A stretch of DNA of 64,000 nucleotides. Origin: Alphaproteobacteria bacterium. Lineage in GTDB: Bacteria > Pseudomonadota > Alphaproteobacteria > Ferrovibrionales > Ferrovibrionaceae. Location of the stretch: NCBI GenBank assembly GCA_017307375.1, contig JAFKFH010000007.1, forward strand, positions 62,001 through 126,000, in the 5' to 3' direction. The notes beneath the pieces were generated by a model. That model did no database searches. It saw only the letters and a list, made by a program, of their open reading frames with translations, and had not been told where the DNA came from. The position numbers and the translations under genes were made by a program. This document shows, piece by piece, positions 33,361 to 43,705 of the stretch. Each line of letters starts with the position of its first letter. Within the stretch, counting starts at the first letter, position 1.

Positions 33361-34173
33361 ATGACAGACACGCTGCCCCGCCGCTGGCAAGAGCTGACCC
33401 ACCCGGAATTCGCCCGGCTGGATCCCGCCCGTACCGTCGCGATCCTGCCCGTTGCCGCAATCGAGCAGCATGGACCGCATCTGACGACCGCCGTCGATGC
33501 CTGCCTGGTCGATGCGGTGCTCGACCGCGCATTGACTCTGGCGCCGCCGGAACTGCCGTTGCTGGCCCTGCCGACCCAGGCCGTCGGCAAGAGCAACGAG
33601 CATCTGGCCTTTCCCGGTACGCTGACCCTGTCGGCCGAAACGCTGACCCGGCTGTGGACCGAGATCGGCGAATCGGTCCATCGCGCCGGCCTGCGCAAGC
33701 TGGTCCTGTTCAACAGCCATGGCGGCCAGGTGCAGATCATGGATGTCGTCGCCCGCGACCTGCGCGTGCGGCTGGGCATGATGGTGGTGAAGGCCAACTG
33801 GTGGGGCTTCGGCTATCCGCCGGGGCTGTTTCCGGAAGGCGAACTGCGCCATGGCATCCATGCCGGCTCGGTCGAGACGTCGATGATGATGGCGGTGCGC
33901 CCCGATCTGGTGCGGCGGGCCGAGTTGCGCGATTTTGCGCCGGCGACGATCGAGTTGGGCCAGCGCTACCGGCATCTCAATGCGATCGGTCCGTCGGCCT
34001 ATGCCTGGGCCGCGCAGGACCTGCATCCCGAAGGCGCCGCCGGCAATGCCGCCGATGCCGATGCCGCGCGGGGCCGCACGGTGATCGAGCATGCCGCCCG
34101 CGGTTTTGCCGAACTGCTGGCCGAGGTGGTGGCCTTTCCCCTCGACGACTTGCGGCCCGGCCCGCTGGGCTGA
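33361..34173 (+). CDS. Creatininase-family amidohydrolase
   Basis: A 270-residue metalloenzyme. Metal ligands are visible in the family pattern: Glu and His in AAIEQHGPHLTTAVDACLVD, then NSHGGQVQIMDVVARDLR and HAGSVETSMMMAVRP. The family includes creatininase, mycofactocin MftE and FAPy deformylases. The substrate is not known here. The start at 33361 fits the family N-terminus. It is probably in an operon with the flavin reductase gene 18 bases downstream. Confidence 0.87.
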   Translation: MTDTLPRRWQELTHPEFARLDPARTVAILPVAAIEQHGPHLTTAVDACLVDAVLDRALTLAPPELPLLALPTQAVGKSNEHLAFPGTLTLSAETLTRLWTEIGESVHRAGLRKLVLFNSHGGQVQIMDVVARDLRVRLGMMVVKANWWGFGYPPGLFPEGELRHGIHAGSVETSMMMAVRPDLVRRAELRDFAPATIELGQRYRHLNAIGPSAYAWAAQDLHPEGAAGNAADADAARGRTVIEHAARGFAELLAEVVAFPLDDLRPGPLG

Positions 34174-34191
34174 ACGTGGAGTAACCTGTCG

Positions 34192-34806
34192 ATGTATTAC
34201 GAAATCGGTCAGCCGCACGGTCTGCGCTATTCGCCGTTCAAGGCACTGGTGGTGCCGCGGCCGATCGGCTGGATCACCTCGATCAGCGCCGAGGGGCGGG
34301 TCAATCTGGCACCGTTTTCGTTCTTCAACGGCGTCTCGGCCGATCCGCCGATGGTGATGTTCTCGTGCAACGGGCTGCATGCCGACGGGGGTGTCAAGGA
34401 TTCGGTCGCCAATGTCGAGGCGACCGGGGAGTTCGTCGTCAACCTCGCCAGCTGGGACCTGCGCGACCAGATGAACCAGACCTCGGCGATGGTGCCGAGG
34501 GAGACCAACGAGATGGAACTGGCCGGGCTCGCGGCCGCGCCGTCGCGCCTGGTCAGGCCGCCGCGGGTGGCCGCCTCGCCGGCGCATCTGGAATGCCGCC
34601 TGCTGCAGATCGTCCGCCTGCCCGACGGCGCCCGGGGGGCACCCAACTTCACCGTGTTCGGCCGGGTCGTGGCGATCCATGTCGACGATCGCTTCATTCG
34701 CGACGGCCTTGTCGATACTGCGGCGATGCGCCCCATCGCCCGGCTCGGCTATCACGATTATTCGGTGGTCGACGCGGTTTTCGCGCTTACCCGCCCAGGG
34801 GAATAG
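34192..34806 (+). CDS. Flavin reductase (DIM6/NTAB)-family protein
   Basis: A 204-residue FMN-binding split-barrel protein: [53 protein letters not shown] and [14 protein letters not shown] are family blocks. Members bind FMN and act as flavin reductases or as oxidoreductase partners. It lies between the creatininase-like gene and the acyl-CoA ligase gene on the same strand. The substrate is unknown. Confidence 0.88.
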   Translation: MYYEIGQPHGLRYSPFKALVVPRPIGWITSISAEGRVNLAPFSFFNGVSADPPMVMFSCNGLHADGGVKDSVANVEATGEFVVNLASWDLRDQMNQTSAMVPRETNEMELAGLAAAPSRLVRPPRVAASPAHLECRLLQIVRLPDGARGAPNFTVFGRVVAIHVDDRFIRDGLVDTAAMRPIARLGYHDYSVVDAVFALTRPGE

Positions 34807-34888
34807 GACCCGGCTGGGCACGCTTGCAGGTTACCCGGCGGTATGCCTAAATGCCGCCGAATCGCTTGGATTGATGGGAGGAAACGAG

Positions 34889-36547
34889 ATGCTCGGGTTG
34901 ATGCAGGATCGTGCGCTGCTGATCTCGGACCTGATCGAATATGCCGCGCTCTATCACGGGGATACCGAGGTCGTCTCGCGCAGCATCGAGGGGCCGATCC
35001 ACCGCACCAATTACCGTGAGCTGCGGCAGCGCTCCAAGCAGCTGGCCAATGCCTTGACCGCCCTGGGCGTCAAGTTCGGCGACCGCGTCGGCACGCTGGC
35101 CTGGAACGGCTATCGCCACATGGAACTGTATTACGGCATCTCCGGCATGGGGGCCGTGCTGCACACGATCAACCCCCGCCTGTTCCCCGAACAGATCACC
35201 TATATCGCCAATCACGCCGAAGACCAGTTCCTGTTCTTCGACCTGACCTTCGCACCGCTGATCGAGAAGCTGGCGCCGACGATGAAGACGGTCAAGGCGT
35301 TCGTCGCCATGACCGATCGCGCGCACATGCCCAAGATCAATACCGGCAGCGTCGATCTGCTCTGCTACGAGGATCTGATCGACAGCCATTCGGCCGATTT
35401 CGAGTGGCCGCAGTTCGACGAGAAGACGGCATCGTCGCTGTGCTACACCTCGGGCACGACCGGCAATCCGAAGGGCGTGCTCTATTCGCACCGCTCGACG
35501 GTGCTGCACTCGTTCTGCGTCTGCAGCCGGGACGGCCTCGGCCTGTCGTCGGCCGACAGCGCGCTGATCATCGTGCCGCTGTTCCATGCCAATGCCTGGG
35601 GCATTCCCTATGCCGCCGCGATGTGCGGGGCCAAGCTGGTGCTGCCCGGCGCCCAGCTCGACGGCAAGTCGGTCTATGAACTGACCCGTGACGAAAAGTG
35701 CAATTTCTCGGCCGGCGTGCCGACGGTGTGGCTGATGTTCTTCGGCTATGTCGACCAGAACCCGCATCTCGACGTCAAGAAGGACATCGTCCTGGAGCGT
35801 CTGGTGATCGGCGGCTCGGCTGCGCCGCGCGCGATGATCGAGCGCTTCCACAATGATTTCGGCGCCTATGTCGTGCATGCCTGGGGCATGACCGAGATGA
35901 GCCCGCTCGGCACCACCGGCAACCTGCTCAAGCGGCATGCCGACCTGCCGATCGAAAAGCGTTTCGATATCCAGCAGAAGCAGGGTCGGGCGGTCTTCGG
36001 CGTCGACATGAAGATCACCGACGACCAGGGCAAGGAACTGCCGCGCGACGGCCATGCGTTCGGCAACCTCAAGGTCCGCGGCCCCTGGATCACCAAGGGC
36101 TACTTCAAGGGCGAGGGCGGGCAGGTGCTCGACGAGCAGGGGTACTTCGACACCGGCGACGTCGCGACGCTCGATCCCGAAGGCTACATGCAGATCACCG
36201 ACCGCTCGAAGGACGTGATCAAGTCCGGCGGCGAATGGATCTCGTCGATCGATGTCGAGAACGCTGCGGTCGGCCATCCCGCGGTACAGGAAGCTGCCGT
36301 CATCGGCGTGTTCCATGCCAAGTGGCAGGAACGCCCGCTGCTGATCGTCATCAAGAAGCCGGGCCAGGACGTCACCGGCCCAGAGCTGATCAAGTTCCTG
36401 GAAAGCCGCATCGCCAAGTGGTGGCTGCCCGACGACGTGGTCTTCGTCGACGAGTTGCCGCATACCGCCACCGGCAAGCTGCTGAAGACCAAGCTGCGCG
36501 AGCAGTTCAAGGATCACAAGCTGCCGACGGCAGACGCCGCGGAATGA
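34889..36547 (+). CDS. Long/medium-chain fatty acid-CoA ligase
   Basis: A 552-residue AMP-binding enzyme. Signature [20 protein letters not shown] (P-loop), [51 protein letters not shown], and the C-terminal adenylation Lys in [15 protein letters not shown]. It activates fatty acids with ATP and coenzyme A. The overall pattern is that of AlkK-like medium/long-chain enzymes. GGGAGGAAACGAG before the ATG supports this start. A strong hairpin follows the stop. Confidence 0.9.
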   Translation: MLGLMQDRALLISDLIEYAALYHGDTEVVSRSIEGPIHRTNYRELRQRSKQLANALTALGVKFGDRVGTLAWNGYRHMELYYGISGMGAVLHTINPRLFPEQITYIANHAEDQFLFFDLTFAPLIEKLAPTMKTVKAFVAMTDRAHMPKINTGSVDLLCYEDLIDSHSADFEWPQFDEKTASSLCYTSGTTGNPKGVLYSHRSTVLHSFCVCSRDGLGLSSADSALIIVPLFHANAWGIPYAAAMCGAKLVLPGAQLDGKSVYELTRDEKCNFSAGVPTVWLMFFGYVDQNPHLDVKKDIVLERLVIGGSAAPRAMIERFHNDFGAYVVHAWGMTEMSPLGTTGNLLKRHADLPIEKRFDIQQKQGRAVFGVDMKITDDQGKELPRDGHAFGNLKVRGPWITKGYFKGEGGQVLDEQGYFDTGDVATLDPEGYMQITDRSKDVIKSGGEWISSIDVENAAVGHPAVQEAAVIGVFHAKWQERPLLIVIKKPGQDVTGPELIKFLESRIAKWWLPDDVVFVDELPHTATGKLLKTKLREQFKDHKLPTADAAE

Positions 36548-36580
36548 GATAAGCGACACCCTCAAGTCGCGCTCAGGGGC

Positions 36581-36608
36581 AGCGGGGGAAGGGCGACCTT
36601 CCCCCGCT
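36581..36608 (+). terminator. Hairpin after the acyl-CoA ligase gene
   Basis: A perfect 12-bp stem, AGCGGGGGAAGG (36581-36592) with CCTTCCCCCGCT (36597-36608), and a GCGA tetraloop. No T tract follows. It lies 33 bases after the stop and before the HD-GYP gene, so it probably ends or attenuates the upstream operon. Confidence 0.6.
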
Positions 36609-36689
36609 TGCGATTCATGGCGGCTGGCTTAAGCTCGGAGGCAGGGAGAGCGGCATGGGGGACGTGCCGCCGGCGATGCGAGGGGCCGC

Positions 36690-37790
36690 ATGGACGATGG
36701 TTCGAGTACGAGCGATCCGGCCATGGACGAGGATGCCGGGGGCGATCCGATCCGGGACGCCCGCATCCTGATCGTCGACGACAACGCGGCCAATGTCGCG
36801 CTGCTCGAAGGCATCCTGGCCAACGACGACTTCCACAACATCCACGCGACGACCGACCCGCGTGCCGTCGAGGGGCTGCAGGCGGCCCAGCCGTTCGACC
36901 TGATCCTGCTCGACTATCGGATGCCGCATATGGACGGTGTCGAGGTGATGCATCGCCTGGCGCGGGCGATGCGGGACGATTACCTGCCGGTGCTGGTCCT
37001 GACCGCGCAGGACGACCGGGCGACGCGGTTGAAGGCGCTGGAGGCCGGCGCCAAGGATTTCATCACCAAGCCTTTTGATTCGGTCGAGGTGCTGCACCGC
37101 ATCCGCAACATGCTGGAGGTGCGCAGGCTTTACAACGACCGCAAGCGCGAGAACGAGCGGCTGGAAGCGGCAGTGCGCGCGCGAACCCACGAGCTTGAGG
37201 AGACCCGTCGCAAGATCATCGAGCGGCTGGGCCGTGCGGGCGAGTATCGCGACAACGAGACCGGCATGCATGTCATCCGCATGTCCAAATGCTGCCAGTT
37301 GCTGGCGTTGCGGGCCGGCCTGCCCGAGACCGAGGCCGAACTGATCCTGCAGGCCAGCCCGATGCACGACGTCGGCAAGATCGGCGTGCCGGATTCGATC
37401 CTGCTCAAGCCGGGCAAGCTGACGACGGACGAATGGGACCTGATGAAGACGCATGCCGAGATCGGCGGCGACATCATCGGCGACGATCCCTCGGCCCTGC
37501 TGCAGGCCGCCCGCGTCATCGCGCTGACCCATCACGAGAAGTGGGACGGCACGGGCTACCCCCGTGGCCTCTCCGGAGAAGATATTCCCATCGCCGGACG
37601 GATCGCGGCGATCTGCGACGTCTTCGACGCACTGCTGTCGGAGCGCCCCTACAAGCAGCCCTGGTCCTTCGACGAGGCGGTAGCCTATATCCGGGACAAT
37701 GCCGGCCGCCACTTCGATCCACGCCTGGCCAGGCTGTTTCTCGAAGCGCTGCCCGAGATCATGGTTATCCGCGAGACCTACAAGGATTAA
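36690..37790 (+). CDS. HD-GYP response regulator (cyclic di-GMP phosphodiesterase)
   Basis: A 366-residue protein. The receiver domain (about residues 24-145) has acidic residues in ILIVDDNAANV, phosphoacceptor Asp in LILLDYRMPHMDGVEV and Lys in FITKPFDSVEVL. A coiled-coil linker (about 148-180) leads to HD-GYP (about 180-350) with SPMHDVGKIGVPDSILLKPG, THHEKWDGTGYPRGLSGEDI and the later AAICDVFDALLSERPY. All metal-binding and GYP residues appear present, so it is probably active against cyclic di-GMP. It converges with the PAS hybrid kinase, their stop codons overlapping by 4 bases. Confidence 0.92.
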   Translation: MDDGSSTSDPAMDEDAGGDPIRDARILIVDDNAANVALLEGILANDDFHNIHATTDPRAVEGLQAAQPFDLILLDYRMPHMDGVEVMHRLARAMRDDYLPVLVLTAQDDRATRLKALEAGAKDFITKPFDSVEVLHRIRNMLEVRRLYNDRKRENERLEAAVRARTHELEETRRKIIERLGRAGEYRDNETGMHVIRMSKCCQLLALRAGLPETEAELILQASPMHDVGKIGVPDSILLKPGKLTTDEWDLMKTHAEIGGDIIGDDPSALLQAARVIALTHHEKWDGTGYPRGLSGEDIPIAGRIAAICDVFDALLSERPYKQPWSFDEAVAYIRDNAGRHFDPRLARLFLEALPEIMVIRETYKD

Positions 37791-39364
37791 TGCCCGGCGT
37801 CGAGAATCGACCGTAGCTTCGTTGCCAGCTCGACCTGGCGATAGGGCTTGGGCAGGAAGATGTCGGCGAAGTCGTTCTGCGTACCGGCATGCATGCTGCC
37901 GCGGGCGAAACCCGAAGTCAGCAGGACCTTGAGGTCCGGACGCTGGCGGCGCGCGACCCTTGCGAGTTCGTCGCCGCTCATCGAACCGGGCATGACGACA
38001 TCGGTGAACAGCAGGTCGATGTTTGCCTCGCGCCCCAGGATGCCCAGCGCCTCGTCGGCATTCGCCGCCTCGATCACCCGATAGCCCAGCGCGCCGAGCT
38101 GGGCGACGACGACCTCGCGCACTTCCGGATTGTCCTCGACGACCAGGATGCGTTCGCCCTGGCGGATGGTCGGGGCGGCCGGCGATCCGGCGTCGGCCGG
38201 CGGCGAGCCGGCCGCTTCTGCGCGGGGCAGATAGAGCCGTACGGTCGTGCCCCGGCCCGGTTCGGAGTAGATCTTGACGTGGCCGTGCGACTGGCGCGCG
38301 AAGCCGTAGACCATCGACAGGCCGAGGCCGGTTCCTTCGCCCGGTGCCTTGGTGGTGAAGAACGGTTCGAAGGCACGGGCGAGAGTTTCGGGCGACATGC
38401 CCCCGCCGGCATCGGTTATCGCGACCATCACATAGTCGCCGGGGGTCACGTCCGCATTTTGCTTGGCGTAGTCCTTGTCCAGATGGAAGTTCTCGGCAGC
38501 GATGGCGATCCTGCCGCCGGCCGGCATCGCGTCGCGGGCGTTGATAGCGAGGTTGACGAGGGCGGTTTCGAACTGCACCGGGTCGGCCAGCGCGGGCCAC
38601 AGATCGGGTGACAGGTCGACCGCGACCTCAATGCGTTCGCCCAGCGTGCGGCGTAACAGCGCCGCCGTCGCCGCGATGCACTCGTCCATTGCCAGGACCT
38701 TGGCGTTCAGCGGTTGCTGGCGGGCGAAGGCAAGGAGTTGCCGGGTCAGGTCGGCGCCCCGCAACGCCGCCTTCAGGGCGGCTTCGGTCAGTTCGACCGC
38801 CTCGGGGTCGCGGGCGACGCGCATCTGCAGCAGGTCGAGCGAGCCGATGACGATGGCCAGCAGGTTGTTGAAGTCATGGGCGATGCCGCCGGTCAGCTGG
38901 CCGACCGCTTCAAGCCGCTGCGAGCGGCGGGCGCGATCTTCGGTGACCAGCCGCTCGGTCATGTCTCGGCCGATGAAGATGTGCTGCTGTTCGTCGTCGA
39001 GCCAGACGCCGGTCCAGGCCAGCGTCACCGGATGGCCGTCGCGATGGACGTAGCGGCACTCGAAGTTGCGGGTCGTCCGGCCGCGACGCGCCACTCGCAT
39101 CTCGCGGCGCGTGGCATCGAGGTCGGGCGGATAGAGGAATTCCTTGGCGCTGTGCCCCTGCATCTCGCCCGGCTCGCGGCCGAGGATGGTGCGCGCGCTG
39201 GGCGACACCCGCAGCAGTTCCCCCTGGCGCGACACCACCAGGATCAGGTCGAGCGAGGTTTCGAACAGCCGCTGGTTGGTCGCGTTGTCGACATCGGCGT
39301 CGCCGCGCGCCGGCGGCGGTGCCGTGCCGGATATCCGATCGAGAAGGTCGCGCCACAGGCCCAT
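37787..39364 (-). CDS. PAS hybrid sensor histidine kinase
   Basis: A 525-residue soluble kinase. The PAS domain (about residues 30-145) contains [20 protein letters not shown] and ends [12 protein letters not shown]. HisKA has His in [20 protein letters not shown]. HATPase has [12 protein letters not shown] and [22 protein letters not shown]-terminal receiver (about 400-520) has Asp in [17 protein letters not shown] and Lys in [11 protein letters not shown]. The kinase subtype is like those with the AHDFNN H-box. It may act on the convergent HD-GYP protein, which is inference. Confidence 0.9.
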   Translation of the reverse strand: MGLWRDLLDRISGTAPPPARGDADVDNATNQRLFETSLDLILVVSRQGELLRVSPSARTILGREPGEMQGHSAKEFLYPPDLDATRREMRVARRGRTTRNFECRYVHRDGHPVTLAWTGVWLDDEQQHIFIGRDMTERLVTEDRARRSQRLEAVGQLTGGIAHDFNNLLAIVIGSLDLLQMRVARDPEAVELTEAALKAALRGADLTRQLLAFARQQPLNAKVLAMDECIAATAALLRRTLGERIEVAVDLSPDLWPALADPVQFETALVNLAINARDAMPAGGRIAIAAENFHLDKDYAKQNADVTPGDYVMVAITDAGGGMSPETLARAFEPFFTTKAPGEGTGLGLSMVYGFARQSHGHVKIYSEPGRGTTVRLYLPRAEAAGSPPADAGSPAAPTIRQGERILVVEDNPEVREVVVAQLGALGYRVIEAANADEALGILGREANIDLLFTDVVMPGSMSGDELARVARRQRPDLKVLLTSGFARGSMHAGTQNDFADIFLPKPYRQVELATKLRSILDAGH

Positions 39365-39381
39365 CGCCGATCAGCCTATCA

Positions 39382-40461
39382 TCAACGACCCGTCAATTGC
39401 GCGACGATCCGGTCGGCGGCCTGGGCAATGCCGCTCGGTTCCAGCGGCGGTGCCCTGGGCCGGTCGAGCAGCGCCAGGATGGCGGCGGCAACCTCGGCAG
39501 CCGGCGCGTCGAAGGCATGGCCCGGCAGCTTGGCCGCGCAGGCGTGATCGGCGGCGAAGGCATCCAGTGCGGCAGCTTCCGGCCAGTCGTCGCGCGCCGC
39601 ATAGAGCAGCCGGGTACGGTTGACCGCCGCCTCGACGAACATGCCGTAACCCGGCTTGGTGATCAGCAGATCGACCGACGCCATCGCGTCGATGAACGAG
39701 AGGCCGAGGCGGTCGAGGGCGAGCGCGTCCCGCCGGGTCGCGGCATCCTCGGCGCGGGCGAAGACATAGGTGACGCCGGGTAATTCTGGCCAGGCTGCTG
39801 CCGGGGTGCCGCCACGGATGCCGCCGGCCGAGACCAGGACCAGGGCCTGTTCCCCGTCCGCCAGGGCGTCGCGCCGGCCGGTGCCGCGGCGCCCGATCGG
39901 ACCGATATCGACGACGCCGGGAATGCCCGGCATCGGCATGCCCGGGGCGCAACGCAGGAACGGCCGGGCCCCGGCATAGGCCATACGCTGTTCCAGCACG
40001 ATCGGCACCACATCGGGTTCGCCGCCGCGATAGTGATCGAGGATGTCGGCCCAGTTGAGCGACGACAGCCCGATCGCCGGCAGGCGCAGCTCGGCGGCCG
40101 CCGCAAGCGAGACATAGCCTGCATTGCACAGCACCAGGTCGGGTGACAAGGCGTGCAGCACGGCCATTTCGTCCTCGATCGCGCCGTGCCAGTCGCGGTG
40201 CAGTCCGGCGTAGCGGGCAAGGCTGGCCGGCCAGTCGATGGCGACCGGCGACGTCATGGCAAGGCCGAAATCGGGCGGCGCAGGGCCCTGTTCGAGCGGA
40301 CCCGACAGGAAACCCGCGATCACGCCTTCCGGAAAGTCACCACGCAGCGTGATGCGAAGATCGGGCAGTTGCCGCCGCACCGCCTCCAGCACCGGGCCGG
40401 TCTGGGCCAGGTGCCCGTAGCCATGCGCCGTCACCGAGACGACGAGATGCGGTGCGGCCAC
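39382..40461 (-). CDS. GT-B-fold glycosyltransferase-like protein
   Basis: A 359-residue protein with a GTG start. The N-terminus LVVSVTAHGYGHLAQTGPVL resembles MurG-like transferases, where a His/Gly-rich loop binds the acceptor. The C-terminal half contains LVLVSAGGIRGGTPAAAWPE and LLITKPGYGMFVEAAVNRTR, matching the donor-binding pattern of GT-B enzymes. The exact substrate is unknown. It starts one base after the stop of the coiled-coil membrane protein gene on the same strand. Confidence 0.7.
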   Translation of the reverse strand: MAAPHLVVSVTAHGYGHLAQTGPVLEAVRRQLPDLRITLRGDFPEGVIAGFLSGPLEQGPAPPDFGLAMTSPVAIDWPASLARYAGLHRDWHGAIEDEMAVLHALSPDLVLCNAGYVSLAAAAELRLPAIGLSSLNWADILDHYRGGEPDVVPIVLEQRMAYAGARPFLRCAPGMPMPGIPGVVDIGPIGRRGTGRRDALADGEQALVLVSAGGIRGGTPAAAWPELPGVTYVFARAEDAATRRDALALDRLGLSFIDAMASVDLLITKPGYGMFVEAAVNRTRLLYAARDDWPEAAALDAFAADHACAAKLPGHAFDAPAAEVAAAILALLDRPRAPPLEPSGIAQAADRIVAQLTGR

Positions 40462-40462
40462 G

Positions 40463-41683
40463 CTATTCGGTCTTGGGCGGCTCGGCCCCCGAGCCGGGGA
40501 CCAACCGGCGCCGCGGGGTTTCGATCGCCGGCGGCGGTGCCGGATTGGCGGGTTCCTGGGCGGCGGGCGGGGGCGGGATAGGTGTGGTCGCCGGCGGGGC
40601 CGGGGCGGGCTGGATGCGCTGCGGCTCGGCGACCGGCGCGGCGGGGCGGGGCGCTTCCGGAATCCGGTTCATCGCCGGCGGCGGCGCTGCCTGGATCGGC
40701 TGGCGAGTCGGGCTGCCCGGCAACAGGCCGATCACGGCCAGCACGGCGATCCCGCCGATCGCGGCGCCGACGACCAGACCCAGCAGCAGGCCCCAGGACC
40801 GTCGGCGCGGGCCGGCGAGGCCCGCCAGGCTTTCCAGCCGGCTGGTAAGTTCCGTCTGGTTCTGGCCGATCCGGTCGATTTCGCGGGACAGCAGCTGATG
40901 GAGATCGTCGAGCTCGGCGCGGATGACCGGGGCCGTGCGCTCGGCGACATTCACCTGGCTCAGCATTTCCAGATCGCGCCGCATCGCGGTCAGCGTGTCG
41001 ACGATCGCCCCGGTCGAGGCGCTGGTCGCGGGGTTGATCACCACGGCCTTGTCGCCGCGGCTCGATTCCATCAACTCGCGCAGCTGCGCCACTTCGGCGG
41101 TAAGAGTGACCAGTGCCCTTTCGGAGGCATCGGTACGCGGCGCCTGCGCCGGTATCTGGGGTTGCGGCTGCGGCGGCGGCAGCAGCGGCGCCGCCTCGGC
41201 CAGCTTGGTAATCGCGCCGGACAGGCCGGTCAGACGGTCCGACAGCGACGATTCCAGCGCCATCAGGTCGCGGCGCAGGGTTGCGAAGGCGCCGGCGGTG
41301 CCGCCATCCTCGCCGGGAACCGGCAGCACGGCGGGACGATTCGACAGGGCCTTGATCGCGTCGCCGAGATGGCCGACTTGGCGTTCCGTCCGCTCGGCCC
41401 GCTCGATCAGCGGGCGCAGCTGGATCGCGCTGCCCTTGAGCGTGGCGGCCAGCGCCTCGGCGAGCTTTTCCGGCACGCCCTCGCGAATCGCCTCGATTTC
41501 CTGCTTGATCGTGGTAAACGACCGCAATTCGCGGCCGAGTTCCTCGACCAGATCGGGCAATTCGCCCAGCGGCACCTGGCCCTTTTCGACCGCGGCGATT
41601 CGCTCGGCCAGAAAGTCCAACCGCTGTTCGATGCTGGTCGGCTTCAGTGTCCGCAGCGGATCCTTGGCGAAGTCGAAGCTCAT
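40463..41683 (-). CDS. Coiled-coil membrane protein with Pro-rich tail
   Basis: A 406-residue protein of unknown function. Residues about 15-290 are helical with several coiled-coil stretches (for example LEELGRELRSFTTIKQEIEA as pattern). One transmembrane segment lies near residues 300-322 (WGLLLGLVVGAAIGGIAVLA). The C-terminal 80 residues are rich in Pro and Ala and end in PKTE. The topology suggests a cytoplasmic rod anchored in the inner membrane with a periplasmic disordered tail. It is followed closely by the glycosyltransferase-like gene. No named family was recognised. Confidence 0.72.
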   Translation of the reverse strand: MSFDFAKDPLRTLKPTSIEQRLDFLAERIAAVEKGQVPLGELPDLVEELGRELRSFTTIKQEIEAIREGVPEKLAEALAATLKGSAIQLRPLIERAERTERQVGHLGDAIKALSNRPAVLPVPGEDGGTAGAFATLRRDLMALESSLSDRLTGLSGAITKLAEAAPLLPPPQPQPQIPAQAPRTDASERALVTLTAEVAQLRELMESSRGDKAVVINPATSASTGAIVDTLTAMRRDLEMLSQVNVAERTAPVIRAELDDLHQLLSREIDRIGQNQTELTSRLESLAGLAGPRRRSWGLLLGLVVGAAIGGIAVLAVIGLLPGSPTRQPIQAAPPPAMNRIPEAPRPAAPVAEPQRIQPAPAPPATTPIPPPPAAQEPANPAPPPAIETPRRRLVPGSGAEPPKTE

Positions 41684-41761
41684 TTCATCGTCCGGGTCTC
41701 AGCGCGCGGCCCAAGGCTAGACGGTTGCGTCCGGTTTGCAAAGCGATCCGGTCGCGAGCGG

Positions 41762-42805
41762 TCAGAACGCGGCAAGCTGGTCGGCATAGACATGGGCCGC
41801 CTCGGGCGGCGGCGCAAGCACCTGGTTGGCGGGGGTCTCCATCGGCACGTCGCCGAGTCGGGCACCCGACATCGAGACGTTGTGGAACGAGACGCCTTCG
41901 AGCCGGCAGCCGCGCAGATCGGCGCCCTGCAGGATCACGTCGCTCATCCGCGCGCCGGTGAAGTCGGCCATGATCAGGCAGGCATGGCGCAGCGACATGT
42001 TGGTCAGCCGGGCATTGCGGAACGATGCCAGCGGGAGGATCGCGTCCTCCATCGGGAAGCCGGTGAGGTCCATGTCGTCGAAGACCATGCGCACGCCGTC
42101 GCGCCCATTGGTCATCACCCAGGTCTCGTGCGCGCTCATCGCGCGACCGATATCGGGCGGCAGGCGACGGGTCGGGCCGGTGGTCATGCCGGCCGGCGCG
42201 CCGATCGCACCGAGCGCGTCGACATCGGCGAGCAGGGCGCCGTTCAGCACCGCACCGGAAAGATCGGCATGGCGCAGCACGGCGCGGCGCAGGTCGGCGC
42301 CGGTCATCTCGGCTCCGGCGAGGCTCGCGCCGGTCATGTCGGCGCCGGTCAGCTTGGCCCGGGTCAGCTTGGCGCCGACCATGGCCGCATTGCAGAAGCG
42401 GGTGGTGCGGTAGTCGCCGGGGGTCCATTCGCCGGTCTTCAGCGGGCCGACGGCGATGCCGCTCGACATCACCGCCTCGGACATGTCGGCGGTATCGAGC
42501 GAGGCGCCGGAGAACACGGCCGAGCGCAGATCGGCGCGGGTGAAATTGGTCCCGACCAGGTTGGCGTCGGTGAAGTCGCAGCCCAGCAGCGACGAAAACG
42601 AGAGATCGGCGTGGTTCAGATTGGCCCCGATGAAGGAACAGCCCATCAGCACCGCATCGCGCAGCGGGGCCTTGGCGAGGTTCAGGCCGGAAAGGTCCAT
42701 GTTGCGCAGCATCAGCCGCTTGCCGCCGCCCTTGCGCGAGACGAAGCGGATATGATCCTTGATCGCCTGGCGCAGCATGTCGCGCTGGATATCGTTCATC
42801 GCCAT
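41762..42805 (-). CDS. Pentapeptide-repeat protein
   Basis: A 347-residue protein with two blocks of A(D/N)LXX-type pentapeptide repeats: about residues 33-115 (LRNMDLSGLNLAKAPLRDAV, LGCDFTDANLVGTNFTRADL) and 140-190 (AKLTRAKLTGADMTGASLAG), with a third shorter one near 265-320. Such repeats fold as a right-handed quadrilateral beta-helix. Functions in other bacteria range from DNA mimicry to scaffolding; here it is unknown. It lies 39 bases downstream of the unknown 275-residue gene on the same strand. Confidence 0.87.
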   Translation of the reverse strand: MAMNDIQRDMLRQAIKDHIRFVSRKGGGKRLMLRNMDLSGLNLAKAPLRDAVLMGCSFIGANLNHADLSFSSLLGCDFTDANLVGTNFTRADLRSAVFSGASLDTADMSEAVMSSGIAVGPLKTGEWTPGDYRTTRFCNAAMVGAKLTRAKLTGADMTGASLAGAEMTGADLRRAVLRHADLSGAVLNGALLADVDALGAIGAPAGMTTGPTRRLPPDIGRAMSAHETWVMTNGRDGVRMVFDDMDLTGFPMEDAILPLASFRNARLTNMSLRHACLIMADFTGARMSDVILQGADLRGCRLEGVSFHNVSMSGARLGDVPMETPANQVLAPPPEAAHVYADQLAAF

Positions 42806-42844
42806 GGTGTCAGCACTCCCTCCGGCGCGCCGGGCGGCCGGTAC

Positions 42845-43672
42845 TCAATGCCTGGTCGTCCGCCGGTTGTCCTCGATGACGAAGGCAAGCTCGGTCTTGA
42901 CGTAAGCGGTCTCGATATCGTTGGGCATGGCCGTGACCGCCGAGATCACGTCCATCTGCACCCGGCGCGGCATGCGGCCGATATTGTTCACCAGCAGCAC
43001 CTTGACCATCGGCCGGATCTTCATCGAGGTGATCAGGGTCATGACCATCGACTTGTAGACGTCGATCTTGATCCGGCTGCGTTCCGACAGCGTGAAGAAG
43101 CGCTCGATGAACTCGGCCGGGGCGAGGTCGCGGTCCAGCAGGTCGCGCAGGATATTGCGCAGCTCGACGAAGCATTCGGTGCGGATGTCGGAAATCTTCG
43201 ACTTGATCGTCTGCTCGAGTTCGGCCTGGGCGCCCGGCGCGAACGAATGGCGGGCGGCGTAGTCGATGCACAGCCGCACGTCGTCGTGCAGCGCGCTTTT
43301 CGAGACTTCGGTGAGAATGGAGGGGACGAGCGTCGAGCGGCGTGCCCGCGGCGTCAGCCGCGCGGTCGCGGCCAGCGACATCACGTTCGCCGGATCGCGG
43401 GCGGCGACCACGGCCAGCACCATCGGGTCCTCGAAGACGCCGATATCGATATCGTGATTGAGAAACAGTTCCGGCCCGATCAGCCAGTCATTGTCGCCGG
43501 GGATGCAGAGCGACTCGCCCTCGCGATACTTTTCGCGCAGCGACTGGGCCAGCCGCTTGCCCGGGCCGGTCACGGCCCCGTCGCGAGCGATCTGGCCGCC
43601 TTGCGTCTGGTAGAGATGGTCGCGAACCGTCTCGGTCCATTCCCGGTCTATGCCGATCCTGACCTGAACCAT
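42845..43672 (-). CDS. Helical protein of unknown function
   Basis: A 275-residue cytoplasmic protein starting MVQVRIGIDREWTETVRDHL. It is predicted mostly helical with segments such as EQTIKSKISDIRTECFVELR and FFTLSERSRIKIDVYKSMVM. No enzymatic motif, signal peptide or membrane segment is visible and no family was recognised. It is followed by the pentapeptide-repeat gene, which suggests a shared role. Confidence 0.7.
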   Translation of the reverse strand: MVQVRIGIDREWTETVRDHLYQTQGGQIARDGAVTGPGKRLAQSLREKYREGESLCIPGDNDWLIGPELFLNHDIDIGVFEDPMVLAVVAARDPANVMSLAATARLTPRARRSTLVPSILTEVSKSALHDDVRLCIDYAARHSFAPGAQAELEQTIKSKISDIRTECFVELRNILRDLLDRDLAPAEFIERFFTLSERSRIKIDVYKSMVMTLITSMKIRPMVKVLLVNNIGRMPRRVQMDVISAVTAMPNDIETAYVKTELAFVIEDNRRTTRH

Positions 43673-43705
43673 TCGAACCCTTAACCCCCTCTGAACAGGC
43701 CCCCG

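Noticed and set aside
40898-43684. A 928-codon plus-strand frame over the pentapeptide-repeat region
   Set aside because: Repetitive Gly/His/Ala-rich translation that mirrors the pentapeptide repeats on the other strand; no independent evidence of coding.
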